This document shows, in pieces, positions 1 to 9,103 of a stretch of 23,955 nucleotides of DNA (positions are counted from its first letter, which is position 1; each line of letters opens with the position of its first letter). Location of the stretch: contig SZWC01001505.1 in NCBI GenBank assembly GCA_023375785.1, forward strand, positions 254,118 through 278,072, given 5' to 3'. This DNA comes from Penium margaritaceum (Eukaryota > Streptophyta > Zygnematophyceae > Desmidiales > Peniaceae). Position numbers and translations under genes: made by a program. The notes below the pieces were generated by a model. It did no database searches and had not been told where the DNA came from. It saw only the letters and a program-made list of their open reading frames with translations.

Positions 1-70
1 GGGGGGGGTGGACCCTCCTCCCCGCGAATGCGGAGGACAGGCCGGAGGCCACCCCTCGCCACGGCGAGGG

Positions 71-196
71 CTCGCCGACGGCCAGCAGCTCGCCGACGGC
101 CAGCAGCTCGCCGACGGCCAGCAGCTCGCCGACGGCCAGCAGCTCGCCGACGGCCAGCAAGTCGCCGACGGCCAGCAACTCGCCGACGGCCAGCAG
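71..196. repeat. 18-bp tandem repeat array, 7 units
   Basis: Seven head-to-tail copies of an 18-bp unit (CTCGCCGACGGCCAGCAG) are read directly. The first four are identical; units 5-7 carry one or two changes near their ends (for example CAGCAA, GTCGCC). Because 18 is a multiple of three, the array is open in several frames and gives artefactual repetitive peptides such as LADGQQ. There are no unique spacers. It is best called a minisatellite; I see no sign that it is coding. Confidence 0.95.
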
Positions 197-300
197 CTGC
201 CCGCCAAGCAGCTCGCTGGCCGTCGGAAAGCCAGCTGTTCGCCAACGGCCAGCAGCTCGCTGGCCGACGGCATGCAGCTCGCTGGCCGACGGCCAGCGAT
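197..300. repeat. Degenerate and inverted relics of the 18-bp unit
   Basis: Immediately after the direct array, the same core recurs partly inverted: GCTGGCCGTCGG is the reverse complement of CCGACGGCCAGC, and GCTGGCCGACGGCCAGC near 280-297 is a near-perfect palindrome. AGCTCGCTGGCC appears three times. The array therefore ends in an inverted, foldable block, not a clean edge. Confidence 0.75.
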
Positions 301-754
301 CACAAAACCACGAATCCGCGATGTCGCAAGGGCGAGGCTGATGGCCTCGAGCCCTCGCCCTCGCATCCCCCCCGCATCATCGATTGTGAGCAGGGACAAG
401 GGGAGAAAGCGAGATAAAAAGTGCAGGAGAGATGCGGGTGGGGGAGAGAAAGGAACCAGGAGTGGGTGGCTGCGACTAGGGCCCCTTTTCAAAGTATTCA
501 CGATGTGTACGGGATGGACCTGTCGCGCACAAAAGTGGGTATGGGAGTCATATGGTTAAACGTGGATAACGGGCGCAAGTTTTTTCTTTTTTTTTTAAAG
601 AGCAAAAAGTGGGGAAAGCATAACCACCCGGACAAAAAGTGGGGAATCCGGTCTGCGATCCCCAGAAGGTGGGTAACCTGCGTAGAACGTTTTCAAAAGG
701 TCAGTAGAAAGTAATCCCCCCTTTGCATTGTCCGTCCACCGATCGATGTCGGAC
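301..754. other. Flank without recognisable gene
   Basis: About 450 bp in which I see no supported gene. It contains a loosely repeated motif, AAAAGTGGG or similar, at about 534, 604, 635 and 667 (the last three about 31 bp apart), and a T-tract at 580-596 interrupted by one C. Short ORFs here have no recognisable domain. It could be host intergenic DNA or the end of another repeat. The last few bases (from about 747) might belong to the element C LTR. Confidence 0.5.
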
Positions 755-759
755 TTGTG
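755..759. other. Left target-site duplication of element A (imperfect)
   Basis: TTGTG directly precedes the left LTR of A. The five bases after the right LTR of A (19044-19048) are TTGTC, so 4 of 5 match. This fits a 5-bp copia duplication with one later mutation. Confidence 0.55.
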
Positions 760-1364
760 TGTAGGTAGCCGTAGTTGCTAGGATAGGCAAGTAGGCAAGC
801 ATGAGAGCGACGCCATGGATCGGGTGGGGCAAGCTCACTTTGCATAAGAGAGTGCAAAAGAACAACAAGGGAGTTTGTAAGGAGCGAGCGAATTGCTAAG
901 TGCCGGTTGACCGGGCCACCGACGCGAGGCTCTCGACGTGGGGCCCAGATGCCACCCAGGGATAGAACCCGACCCTGGAGCGAGCGAGCTCCAGGCGGTT
1001 TCTCACACGCCGGCATAAACCGGACGTGTGGTCCCGAGGGATCAGCAACCCGTCTCACTAAGCTAAAAGCATGCAAAAGTGAGAGAAACTATCCACATCA
1101 CCAATGTGTGTGGTGCATGTGCTCCAACAAGTATGTTCCCCATCCTAGAATGCAGCATTGTGCAACATCGCTACAGTTTGGCTCCCCATAAGATTGGTGT
1201 TGGTGCTGTGGCCACCACTTGATAGCTTGAAGGTGTTGCCACCACTGTGTCCTCCATGTTGAGTCACAGCTTTGCACGAGAGAGCTTTTATCACCAGCAG
1301 TGATGATGTGTGTGTGTGCGTAGAGTCAAGAGATCACTTGCATGTGTCACGACCATAACCAACA
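760..1364 (-). repeat. Element A 3' LTR (left copy, 605 bp)
   Basis: This matches 10205-10686 plus 18919-19043 along its whole length. On the element strand it begins TGTTGG and ends CTACA, the usual TG...CA ends. Within it are a hairpin at 1004-1030 and a motif at 951-974 shared with the element B LTRs. The (TG)n-rich stretch near 1305-1320 lies near the start of the LTR on the element strand. Confidence 0.92.
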
Positions 1365-1373
1365 CTCCCCCAT
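1365..1373 (-). other. Element A polypurine tract
   Basis: On the minus strand ATGGGGGAG abuts the 3' LTR, exactly where plus-strand DNA synthesis is primed in LTR retrotransposons. Element B has ATGGAGGAG at the same place, and both are followed (plus strand) by the shared string ATGACCCACAGACA. Confidence 0.85.
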
Positions 1374-1442
1374 GACCCACAGACAAACAGTCCACATACA
1401 CATAAGACAAATGGCACGTCACAAGACGACGAGGTGAACGGA

Positions 1443-1925
1443 TCAACCAGGGGCATCATGAGAACGCAGCAGGCCAGCAGCATGCACAGCCGCTTTGAAC
1501 ATGCCACTGCTAAGAGCTTTGGTAAGAAATTCTGCCCACTGCTGACGAGTGTCGACCCAGACAACCTGGACTTCTCCAGCAGCAATGCGCTCACGTACAA
1601 AGTGATGCTTGATGTTGATGTGCTTTGTGCGAGAATGATGCATCCCATCGTGCTCGGCGATCGCCTTCGCACTCTGGTTGTCGCAGCGCAGAGTGATGCA
1701 GCGAATGGGAACACAAAACTGTTGCAGCAAGCGAGACAACCACACACTCTCACACGTACCTGCGCCCAGTGCCACGTACTCTGCCTCACCGGAGCTCCGA
1801 GAAACACAGCCCAGTTTTCCACTCTTCCAGGAGACAGTAGTCCCACCGACAAGAAAGATGTAATCAGTACGGCTGCGAGCATCCTTGTCATGCGCCTAGT
1901 CACTCTCTGTGTATCCGTCCACAAC
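1443..1925 (-). pseudogene. Element A RNase H
   Basis: This is the C-terminal copia RNase H, which removes RNA from the RNA:DNA hybrid. The catalytic series is visible: Asp in YTESD (followed by a TAG where B has Trp), Glu in GEAEYVALGA, Asp in LRCDNQSAKAIAE, then RTKHINIKHHFVRE and TRQQWAEFLTKAL. The region from 1775 down to the stop at 1443 is fully open. Apart from the one stop it is among the best preserved parts of A. Confidence 0.9.
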
Positions 1926-3150
1926 CACAGAGGGCTGAGCACGGTAACACAGTCCCACGCGCGCACTGGAAAGCGCATAGCAGACAACACGCAGTGCTGC
2001 CTCGAGATGTTTCTGACGGGGCTGTTGGGAGAACTGGGCAAGGAAGTTGACCGAGAAGGCCACGTCCGCCCGAGTGGTGGTAGCAAGGTACATGAGGGAG
2101 CCGGCCACACTGAGGTAGTTGGTGACATCGACAATCTCCCCCAGCTGTGCTGAGTCGAGTGACTTCAGCAGGCGCTGCCCTGCTCGAGTCATCGTTGTGG
2201 ATGCGGTGGGGACGTCAGCAAGTAGGGAGGCAAAGTGCTCCCCCAGGGTGCGTATGTATGCAGCCTGGTGTACGTGTAGAGTGCGACACTGGCGGTCACG
2301 CTCAAGCTCCATCCCAAGGAACACACGCGCAGGACCTAGGTCCTTCACCTTGTATGACTACAGTAGGTTCTTCACCGACTGTACAGCTGCCGGACTAGGG
2401 GAGGCAATGAGCAGGTCATTGACGTAGACGAGAATGGCCACAAATGGCTCTGAGGGAGCGCTCAAGAAGAGCGTTGGATCAACCGTGCTGCAACGGTAGC
2501 CTCCTCACTCAAGAGTGGAGGAGATCTCCATGTTCCAACAACGTGGCGACTGCTTGAGCCCATAAAGGGCCTTCCGTAGACGCCAGACCTTGTTTGTGCC
2601 ATCGGTGAGCCCCGGTGGCTGGATCATGTAAATCTCCTCATCAAGCTTCCCATGCAGGAAGGCGTTGTTGACGTCCATCTGCTCCAATTCCCAATCGTGC
2701 TGGGCAACAAGGCTCAGCAACGCTCGGGCAATGGTGTACTTCCCGACGGGTGCAAAGGTCTCATAAAAGTCAATCTCAGGAATCTGGGAGAAACCCTTAG
2801 CCGTGAGGCGGGCCTTGTACTAGTCAACTCTCCCGTCGGGCTTCAGCTTACGCCGCAGTATCCACCGAGCAAAGACTGCCTTACGGCCTGCAAGGAGATC
2901 CATGAGCTCAAAGACACCGTGCTCCTGGAGGGCCGTTAGTTCCTCCTGCATGGCCTTCTCCCAGATGTCAGTATCAGTTGCTTCACGAGCTTGCCGGACA
3001 GTGGTAGGCTCGGGGGGGAGAGTAGGAAGGCCAGAGGTCGCAAAACATGCGACAACATAGCCAGCGACGGAAGACTCAAGAGCATTGTGGAACTCATGGC
3101 CTACAAGAGCGTAGCCGACTACTGAGCTGGGATGCACGGCGCTCACAGGC
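1900..3150 (-). pseudogene. Element A reverse transcriptase, catalytic motif YVND
   Basis: The copia RT (RVT_2) is readable in one frame with stops: YKARLTAKGFSQ, ETFAPVGKYT, MDVNNAFLHGKLDEEIYM, KALYGLKQSP, then LVYVNDLLIASP at about 2400-2430. The last motif should read YVDD; here the first Asp codon is AAT (2418-2420), so an essential metal-binding residue is changed by one G-to-A transition. Stops lie at 2820 (TAG before YKARL), 2505 (TGA) and about 2357 (TAG after KNLL). Element B has a TAG at the same codon as the last one. Confidence 0.9.
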
Positions 3151-3224
3151 CAAGTGCATCAAGGCCAGTGGGGCGAACGGAGGTCCCAGCCGTGGAGGAC
3201 GACGCGTTGGAGCGAGTGACTCGC

Positions 3225-4690
3225 TATGAGGGCTGAGAGGCTTTGGACGGGCCAACTAGGACATACTCAGTAGATTTTACAGAAGGACGTGAGCCCCCGC
3301 GAGAGGACTGAGAGGACTGTGAGGACTGAAGGGCACGTAGTCTCTCCCCACGTGTGTAGGGCTCAGGGTCAGGAGGAGGGACCTGAGGTGCTTCACCTCC
3401 AGTGACGTCAATCACCGGAGGTGACTGATGAGACGACTCAGGGGGTGAGTTGGGAGTGGAGTGCACTGGGGACTGTGTGTGAGTGGGAGCCGAGTCTGAG
3501 GACTCAGGACTGCCAAAGGATGGTCCTGACAACGCGGCAGCCAAGGAAGGCAGTGAGGCATCCGACTCAGACCAGGTGTGAGAGGACGAGGACTCCGCGG
3601 AGGAGTCCTCATCCTTGTTGTCCGTGTGAGAGACAGGCGGAACAGTAGGGGACGCTGAGGGGGTAGAACGAGAAGATGGCACTCGGAGATCGGAGGTAGG
3701 ACCAGACACACCCCCCTCCCAAGCCGACGAAGCGAGGAGAGAGCGGAGGGAGGAGGGACGTCGGACAAGTCACGAGGGAAGAAATCCTCAAAGAACAAAG
3801 CGTCACGAGACTCAATAACGCGGGAGCGATCAGAGTCCCAGAAGCGCCATGCATTGGACTGAGCCGAGACACCGAAATAGGTGCAGAGACGGACGCGAGG
3901 GCCAAGCTTGCCGTCGCGAAAGTCCTTAGGCAGCCAGACGGCAGCAACGCAACCCCAGGCAAGACGAAGGTCGGCACGACGACTGTGCCATCGCTCAAAG
4001 GGAGTGACGTGGCGAGGGAGGGCACCGTGAGGAACACGATTCCACACCCAGGTCATGTAGGACATGGCTTTGAAAGAAAAGACGGGGGAAAGGAAGGACT
4101 CACTGAGGAGGGTGCAAACACCGTCAGCAAGAGTGCGGTTCCAGCGTTCAGAGACGCCATTCTGCTGGGGTGTGTAAGGGGTGGAGGGCTCCATACACAC
4201 CCCACAAGAGGTCAAGAAACGGGCTGTGGGACCCATGATGCCCCCCCCCCGCGGTCGCAGCGAAAGACCTTCAAGCGACGACCACAGACCAGTCCGGCCT
4301 GCGGGAGCCAGGACTCGAGAGTGAAACAGACATCACTCTTCTACCGAAGGGCGAAGACCCAGCGCATGCGATAGAAGTCATCAGTAAGACAGAGGACATA
4401 GCGACCAATCCCCCTGAGAGCATCATGGGCGAGAGGGGCCATGACATCGGCGTGTAAGAGGTCGAGGGGGACATAGCAACCAACCCCCCCGAGAGCATCA
4501 TGGGCGAGAGGGCCCATGACATCGGCGTGTAAGAGGTCGAGGGGGTGAGATGTGCGAGACTCATACGTGGAAAACGGGGACCGGTGCATTTTGTCCTGAG
4601 CACAGTCAAGACAGTCAGTGGGACAAGGGGCAGGGAACGTGTCGGCGTTGAGGCCATGAGCGGGTTTGTCCTTGAGTAAGCTGTCAACAG
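3225..4690 (-). pseudogene. Element A integrase (with internal duplication) and linker
   Basis: Integrase joins the cDNA to host DNA. The HHCC finger remnant, the LLHAD catalytic segment, the FRCDRGG motif and TPQQNGVSERWNR (last catalytic Glu) are all present but in different frames. A 75-bp in-frame duplication at 4396-4545 repeats the first catalytic Asp segment (LLHADVM occurs twice). A TAG follows FALR at 4341. A run of ten C at 4241-4250 replaces the normal bases after DRGG and shifts the frame. A Ser/Pro-rich spacer (about 3224-3709) then leads to RT, as in B. Confidence 0.85.
4396..4545 (-). repeat. 75-bp direct duplication inside integrase of element A
   Basis: Units 4396-4470 and 4471-4545 are near-identical. 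The length equals 25 codons, so frame is kept and the peptide PLDLLHADVM occurs twice. B and C have one copy. Confidence 0.92.
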
Positions 4691-5755
4691 CAGCATTGTG
4701 AATGTGACAGAGGCAGCGAGCAGCTGTGCATGCGTAGGAGAGAGAGAGCGCGCAACATAAACAAGGGCGGCAGTGGCAGGATGAGGCGCAAATGAGGGAA
4801 CGTGGTACAAGCGGTCACAACGCGTACCACGCAGCAAGACACGGCCGGTGGTGCGATGCAGCAGAGAAGCGATGCCGCGGCTGGATGAGAAGTCCATGCC
4901 CTGGTCATTGAGATTTGTAACAGAGAGTAGACTGAGCTCAAGAGCAGGTACATACAAAACATCTGGCAGGAAGAGCTCCCCCCAAGGGCCAACAAAACGG
5001 ACAACTCCAACACCCTGGACAGGCAAGAGCTGACCAGAGCCCGTACGGACAAAACGCACAAAGCCGACCGGGCCCAGAGAGACAAACGAGGACTGACAGG
5101 ACGTCATGTGGTGGGTGGCTCCTGAATCAAGGATCCAGAATCCACTGGACACACGGACAGAAGTAGGGTCAAGGCCAACAGCGGCAACGGCAGAACAAGG
5201 AGGGAGGCGCTGACCACAGGCTGCGAGGCAACCAGGTAAGCTGTATGACTGCCACTGCTCAATCCAAGGAACATCAGTGGGGGAACATCCCTGAACATGA
5301 CAGGACGATGCACCACGGAGCGACGCATCGACAGCACACGCAAGTGTCCCCGAACCCGAACGCACACTCTCACCTCCCTGATCACGAAGATGGCGATGGT
5401 GGACGGCATGGGAGAGAGCCGAGTCCAGCTCGCGCTTATCGTCAGACGGGCCAGTGATGATGACACCAGAGGAGGGGCGCTGAGAAGGGACGGCGGAGGA
5501 CGCCCAAGGAGGGGACATGTAGAAACCGGAGGGAGGGCCGAAGTAGACAGGGCCCCCGAACCCGGATGGCCAACCCCAGGGAGGAGGTGGAGTGAGGGTG
5601 GTGCTGTAGGCAGCATCTGGTGGTGAAGGAGGAGTGCTGTGGCCAGAAGGAGCAGTGGAGGCGGAGGAGCGAGAGGATCCACCCTCGGAACCCGACGAGC
5701 GTGCCCAGTGGGCACGCATGGCTGAGGCAAGGCGGGCATCATCGGGAGGAGCCGG
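4690..5755 (-). pseudogene. Element A protease region
   Basis: This continues from the knuckle (MRAHWAR follows, as in B). The aspartic protease motif WILDSGATHHMT is at about 5105-5137 with the catalytic DSG at 5120-5128 intact, followed by the GVGVVRF and LPDVLYVP strands typical of copia proteases. The frame is open from 5719 to about 4690, where a one-base change shifts out of the integrase zinc-binding segment. The protease cuts the Gag-Pol polyprotein inside the particle. Confidence 0.85.
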
Positions 5756-7043
5756 ACACTAAGAAGCCGCATGGCCGGCGGTACGGCAGTTCCAGCATGT
5801 GACGGTGCTGGATGAGGAAGATGAGGAAGGGGTGGTGCTAGAGCCACGGCCTTTGCCGCCCCCTCCCTTTCCCTTTCTTGCCAGAAGAACCTCCACGGCC
5901 TTTGCCCTTTCTACGGCCGGCACCCTGACCACCCCCTTGGGAAGCAAGAGAGGTCGCAGTCGGGGCGGTGGATGTGGTGGAGGAAGAGGTGGAGGCAGAG
6001 GAGGAGGATGAGGAGGGGAGCGCAGTAGTAGCTGCTACGTCGGTGGCTCGATGGATGCGCTTGTTTTGTAGGGAGCTCCACCAGTCGGTCAGACGCTGGG
6101 AGGTGAATTCCCACAAGGCGCCAATGCCAGGGGGTGCATCGACAGGAACGGGGATGGCCGCCAAGCATTCAAGCTCTGTGGCCTTGACCTCCCTGAAGAT
6201 GTCACTGAGCTCTGGGATGAGGCCGTTGACAATGGAGAGTACAGCAGGGAGCTGTCCAGGGGCCGCTTTACCAAGGTCGCGTAGCAAGCGCAGACTGCGA
6301 GCCCAGTAGGCATCCGCAGTCTCATCAGCATGCATGGAGAGCGTGTTGAATTGGACAGTGAGAACACTCTGGGCTGCATGCCTAGTCAGTGTCGTGCGGC
6401 ACTTGATCAGTGCGTAAGCGCCGACAAGGTCAGCAGGTGTGCGACGTGCAGGGTCGGCGTTGTAGGACCCGATCTCATTAGTGAGATCATTGGGTCCAGC
6501 CCGGATAAGTGCACGAACTTCACGAGCCGACTCAGGGTGAATGGGCACAAACGGGGGGTCCACTGATGCATTGGGTTCATGGTAGTATTCCCACAGTTGC
6601 TCCCCCTGGGCTCAAGCACTGAAGCGGACCTCCCCAGAATGGAAGGTGAGGTTGGAAGTGAAATGAGGTGGAGTAGAGTCAAAGTCTGGTTTGCGCTGTA
6701 CTGATGGTGCAAGTGCTTTGGCGGCAGCTGCACCGGCTGTGGCCGCGACTGCAAGTGGGTCAGAAGATGAGGAGCCAGCGCCTGTAGATGCGGAACCCGG
6801 TGATGTGGAGAATGCAGCAACGATGCCGTCGGTGGTGGTCGCAGAGGGTGTGCCACGCAGTGTGGGCTGGAGGCGGTTGATGACAAGGTCCGTAATGTGA
6901 TCTGCAAAGGTGTCCTGGTCTGCTTGCTCAGTGCGCAGTCTTTCTTCAGCAGTGCGTTGGGCGGTGAGTGCAGCTTCTAGTGCAGTGCGCTCACGCTGCA
7001 GCTGAGCCTACAACGCAATGTATTGGTCATCGTCAACTGGCAT
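5756..7043 (-). pseudogene. Element A gag with zinc knuckle
   Basis: The Gag of copia elements forms the virus-like particle that packages the RNA. The first 40 or so residues look like a charged coiled coil, followed by an Ala/Ser-rich stretch and a copia Gag core (about 6620-6050) containing YWARSLRLLRDLG, also seen in B. A Ser- then Gly/Lys/Arg-rich linker leads to the knuckle at 5756-5797, CWNCRTAGH then C. A TAG sits where B has Lys just before the last Cys. Stops also occur at codon 12 (7008-7010) and codon 144 (6612-6614, TGA where B has Trp). Both of these two stops are also present in the duplicated copy at 7792-8296, so they predate the duplication. Confidence 0.88.
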
Positions 7044-7208
7044 GATGCCAAAGACATGACTCTGCCGACAAAATTTTGGCAGAGTTTCCCTTGCCACAGT
7101 GGGCATGGCAAATGTGTGATGAATGCGTCAGGAGATTGCTGCAAGGCAACAACCTGAACGCACAAACACGCCAACGCAGGAGAAGCAGGGAAGAAGAGGA
7201 GACCAAGC

Positions 7209-7790
7209 TCACCAAGCACAGCGGCGCAGAGAGAACAGTGGTGGAAGAGCTGCTGTAGCTGACGAGACTACAACTGCAACGGTGGCCGATGCTGAGACGA
7301 TGAGGCAGGTCACTCCCATCAACGTTGCGGCTGACAGGGTGCAGATGGCGGCAGTGGTCGAGACCAGCAGCTGAATGTGACGTGTCGCCGAAGAAGAGGT
7401 GGAGGGCAGTGCTGATGCCTGTGCTGTGGATGTATGAATGGAGTCTACAGCACTAGAGAGCGCTGTTGCAGCTGCAGCTGCTGCTGAAACGACTGCGTCT
7501 GCTGCGGCAGCAACCTGGGTGACGACGTTGACAGCGGCGGCTGCCAAGGGACCGTGATCAACTGTTGTTGCTGTGTAGGTGTCAATGGCCCTGCCAGCTG
7601 CGGTTCTGGCTGGTGCGCGTGCAGCACGTGCAGTGCTAGCAAAGGTGGAAGCAACAGCAGCACTCGAGGCAAGAGCAGCCTGCAGAGCTGTCAGGACGTC
7701 AGGAGATGGAGTAGAGGCTGACTCTGTAGCTGATCCAGTAGGAGATGCAGCCCCGACGAGGAGCAGACGCCCCAGGTGCTGCTGCTGCAA
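7209..7790 (-). CDS. Pre-gag accessory ORF, element A, copy 1 (truncated at its 5' end by the duplication)
   Basis: An open frame of 193 codons ending at 7209, 165 bp before the gag ATG at 7043. The left edge of its coding part is the duplication junction, so its own start is missing. The protein is nearly the same as copy 2 (8462-9103): rich in Ala/Ser/Thr, with AAGRAIDTY, VNVVTQVAAAADAVV and a C-terminal hydrophobic stretch of about 45 residues ending LPPLFSLRR. I do not know its function. Confidence 0.6.
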   Translation of the reverse strand: MQQQHLGRLLLVGAASPTGSATESASTPSPDVLTALQAALASSAAVASTFASTARAARAPARTAAGRAIDTYTATTVDHGPLAAAAVNVVTQVAAAADAVVSAAAAAATALSSAVDSIHTSTAQASALPSTSSSATRHIQLLVSTTAAICTLSAATLMGVTCLIVSASATVAVVVSSATAALPPLFSLRRCAW

Positions 7791-7791
7791 G

Positions 7792-8296
7792 GAATGGGCA
7801 CAAACGGGGGGTCGACTAATGCATTGGGTTCATGGTAGTATTCCTACAGCTGCTCCCCCTGGGCTCAAGCACTGAAGCGGACCTCCCCAGAATGGAAGGT
7901 GAGGTTGGAAGTGAAATGAGGTGGAGTAGAGTCAAAGTCTGGTTTGCGCTGTACTGATGGTGCAAGTGCTTTGGCGGCAGCTGTGCCGGCTGTGGCCGCG
8001 ACTGCAAGTGGGTCAGAAGATGAGGAGCCAGCGCCTGTAGATGCGGAACCGAGTGATGTGGAGAATCCAGCAGCGATGCCGTCGGTGGTGGTCGCAGAGG
8101 GTGTGCCACGCAGTGTGGGCTGGAGGCGGTTGATGACAAGGTCCGTAATGTGATCTGCAAAGGTGTCCTGGTCTGCTTGCTCAGTGCGCAGTCTTTCTTC
8201 GGCAGTGCGCTGGGTGGTGAGTGCAGCTTGCAGTGCAGTGCGCTCACGCTGCAGCTGAGCCTACAACGCGACGTATTGGTCATCGTCAACTGGCAT
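7792..8296 (-). pseudogene. Duplicated N-terminal gag fragment, element A
   Basis: This is the second copy of the gag start. The ATG at 8296 (MPVDDDQY) is followed by the same TAG at codon 12 and, near the other end, the same TGA after FSA. It ends at the duplication junction and then runs into copy 1 of the pre-gag ORF, so it cannot make a full Gag. Confidence 0.85.
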
Positions 8297-8461
8297 GATG
8301 CCAAAGACATGACTCTGCCGACAAAATTTTGGCAGAGTTTCCCTTGCCACAGTGGGCATGGCAAATATGTGATGAGTGCATCGGGAGATTGCTGCAAGGC
8401 AACAACCTGAACGCACAAACACGCCAACGCAGGAGAAGTAGGGAAGAAGAGAAGACCAAGC

Positions 8462-9103
8462 TCACCAAGCACAGCGGCGCAGAGAGAACAGTGGTGGAAG
8501 AGCTGCTGTAGCTGACGAGACTACAACTGCAACAGTGGCCGATGCTGAGACGATGAGGCAGGTCACTCCCATCAACGCTGTGGCTGACAGGGTGCAGATG
8601 GCGGCGGTGGTCGAGACCAGCAGCTGAATGTGACGTGTCGCCGAAGAAGAGGTGGAGGGCAGTGCTGATGCCTGTGTTGTGGATGTATGAATGGAGTCTA
8701 CAGCACTAGAGAGCGTTGTTGCAGCTGCAGCTGCTGCTGAAACGACTGCGTCTGCTGCGGCAGCAACCTGGGTGACGACGTTGACAGCGGCGGCTGCCAA
8801 GGGACCGTGATCAACTGTTGTTGCTTTGTAGGTGTCAATGGCCCTGCCAGCTGCGGTGCTGGATGGTGCGCGTGCAGCACGTGCAGTGGTAGCAAAGGTG
8901 GAAGCAACAGCAGCACTCGAGGCAAGAGCAGCCTGCAGAGCTGTCAGGACGTCAGGAGATGGAGTAGAGGCTGACTCTGCAGCCGATCCAGTAGGAGATG
9001 CAGCCCTGACGAGGAGCAGACGCTCCAGGTGCTGCTGCTGCAAGGAATGGTTCTGCTCCCCGAGGGGCAGCGTGACGATGCTGCTGACGAGTCCTATGGG
9101 CAA
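8462..9103 (-). CDS. Pre-gag accessory ORF, element A, copy 2
   Basis: An open frame of about 213 codons on the element sense strand, ending 165 bp before a gag start. No ATG lies near its left end (the frame opens with a TTG at 9103), so the true start is probably further upstream in a frame now broken or joined by splicing. Order: polar start, Ala/Ser/Thr-rich middle with a heptad-like Ala/Val pattern (AAGRAIDTY, NVVTQVAAAADAVV, SSAVDSIHTS), then two possible membrane segments ending PPLFSL. The element B protein at 16808-17452 aligns over the middle and tail. No known family is recognised. It may act at membranes or in particle assembly, but this is a guess. Confidence 0.65.
   Translation of the reverse strand: MPIGLVSSIVTLPLGEQNHSLQQQHLERLLLVRAASPTGSAAESASTPSPDVLTALQAALASSAAVASTFATTARAARAPSSTAAGRAIDTYKATTVDHGPLAAAAVNVVTQVAAAADAVVSAAAAAATTLSSAVDSIHTSTTQASALPSTSSSATRHIQLLVSTTAAICTLSATALMGVTCLIVSASATVAVVVSSATAALPPLFSLRRCAW

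Larger units (their letters stand above)
1443..7043 (-). pseudogene. Element A gag-pol (broken polyprotein gene)
   Basis: This runs from an ATG at 7043 (protein begins MPVDDDQY) to the natural stop at 1443-1445 (ending HDAPG). Element B begins MPPLEE and ends PHDPG, so both ends are supported by homology. In B the whole of gag-pol is a single frame; in A the frame changes near 5860, 4690, 4245 (a run of ten C), 3710 and 3200, so these are decay and not programmed shifts. In-frame stops include gag codons 12 and 144, one inside the zinc knuckle, and several in RT and RNase H. Domain entries are given separately. Confidence 0.93.
6539..9044. repeat. 1253-bp tandem duplication in element A
   Basis: Unit 1 is 6539-7791 and unit 2 is 7792-9044; the offset is 1253 bp at both ends. 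The hexamer GAATGG is present at each of the three boundaries (6539, 7792 and 9045), so the join used short homology. Each unit holds the pre-gag ORF plus the first part of gag. The copies differ at only a few percent of sites (four differences in the first 87 bases) and share the same two gag stops. Confidence 0.93.

Noticed and set aside
71..196. CRISPR-like array
   Set aside because: The 18-bp units are contiguous with no unique spacers, and the window is eukaryotic.
8..559. 183-codon plus-strand ORF over the minisatellite
   Set aside because: It is open only because the repeat unit is a multiple of three; there is no domain and the other frames are open as well.
580..596. Poly(A) tail of a minus-strand retroposed gene
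   Set aside because: The tract is short and interrupted, and no gene-like sequence or target duplication is seen beside it.
1434..2153. 239-codon plus-strand ORF
   Set aside because: Antisense shadow of RT-RNase H of element A.
5800..5870. Programmed frameshift between gag and pol in element A
   Set aside because: Element B has gag and pol in one frame, so the shift in A is best explained as an indel in a G/A-rich tract.
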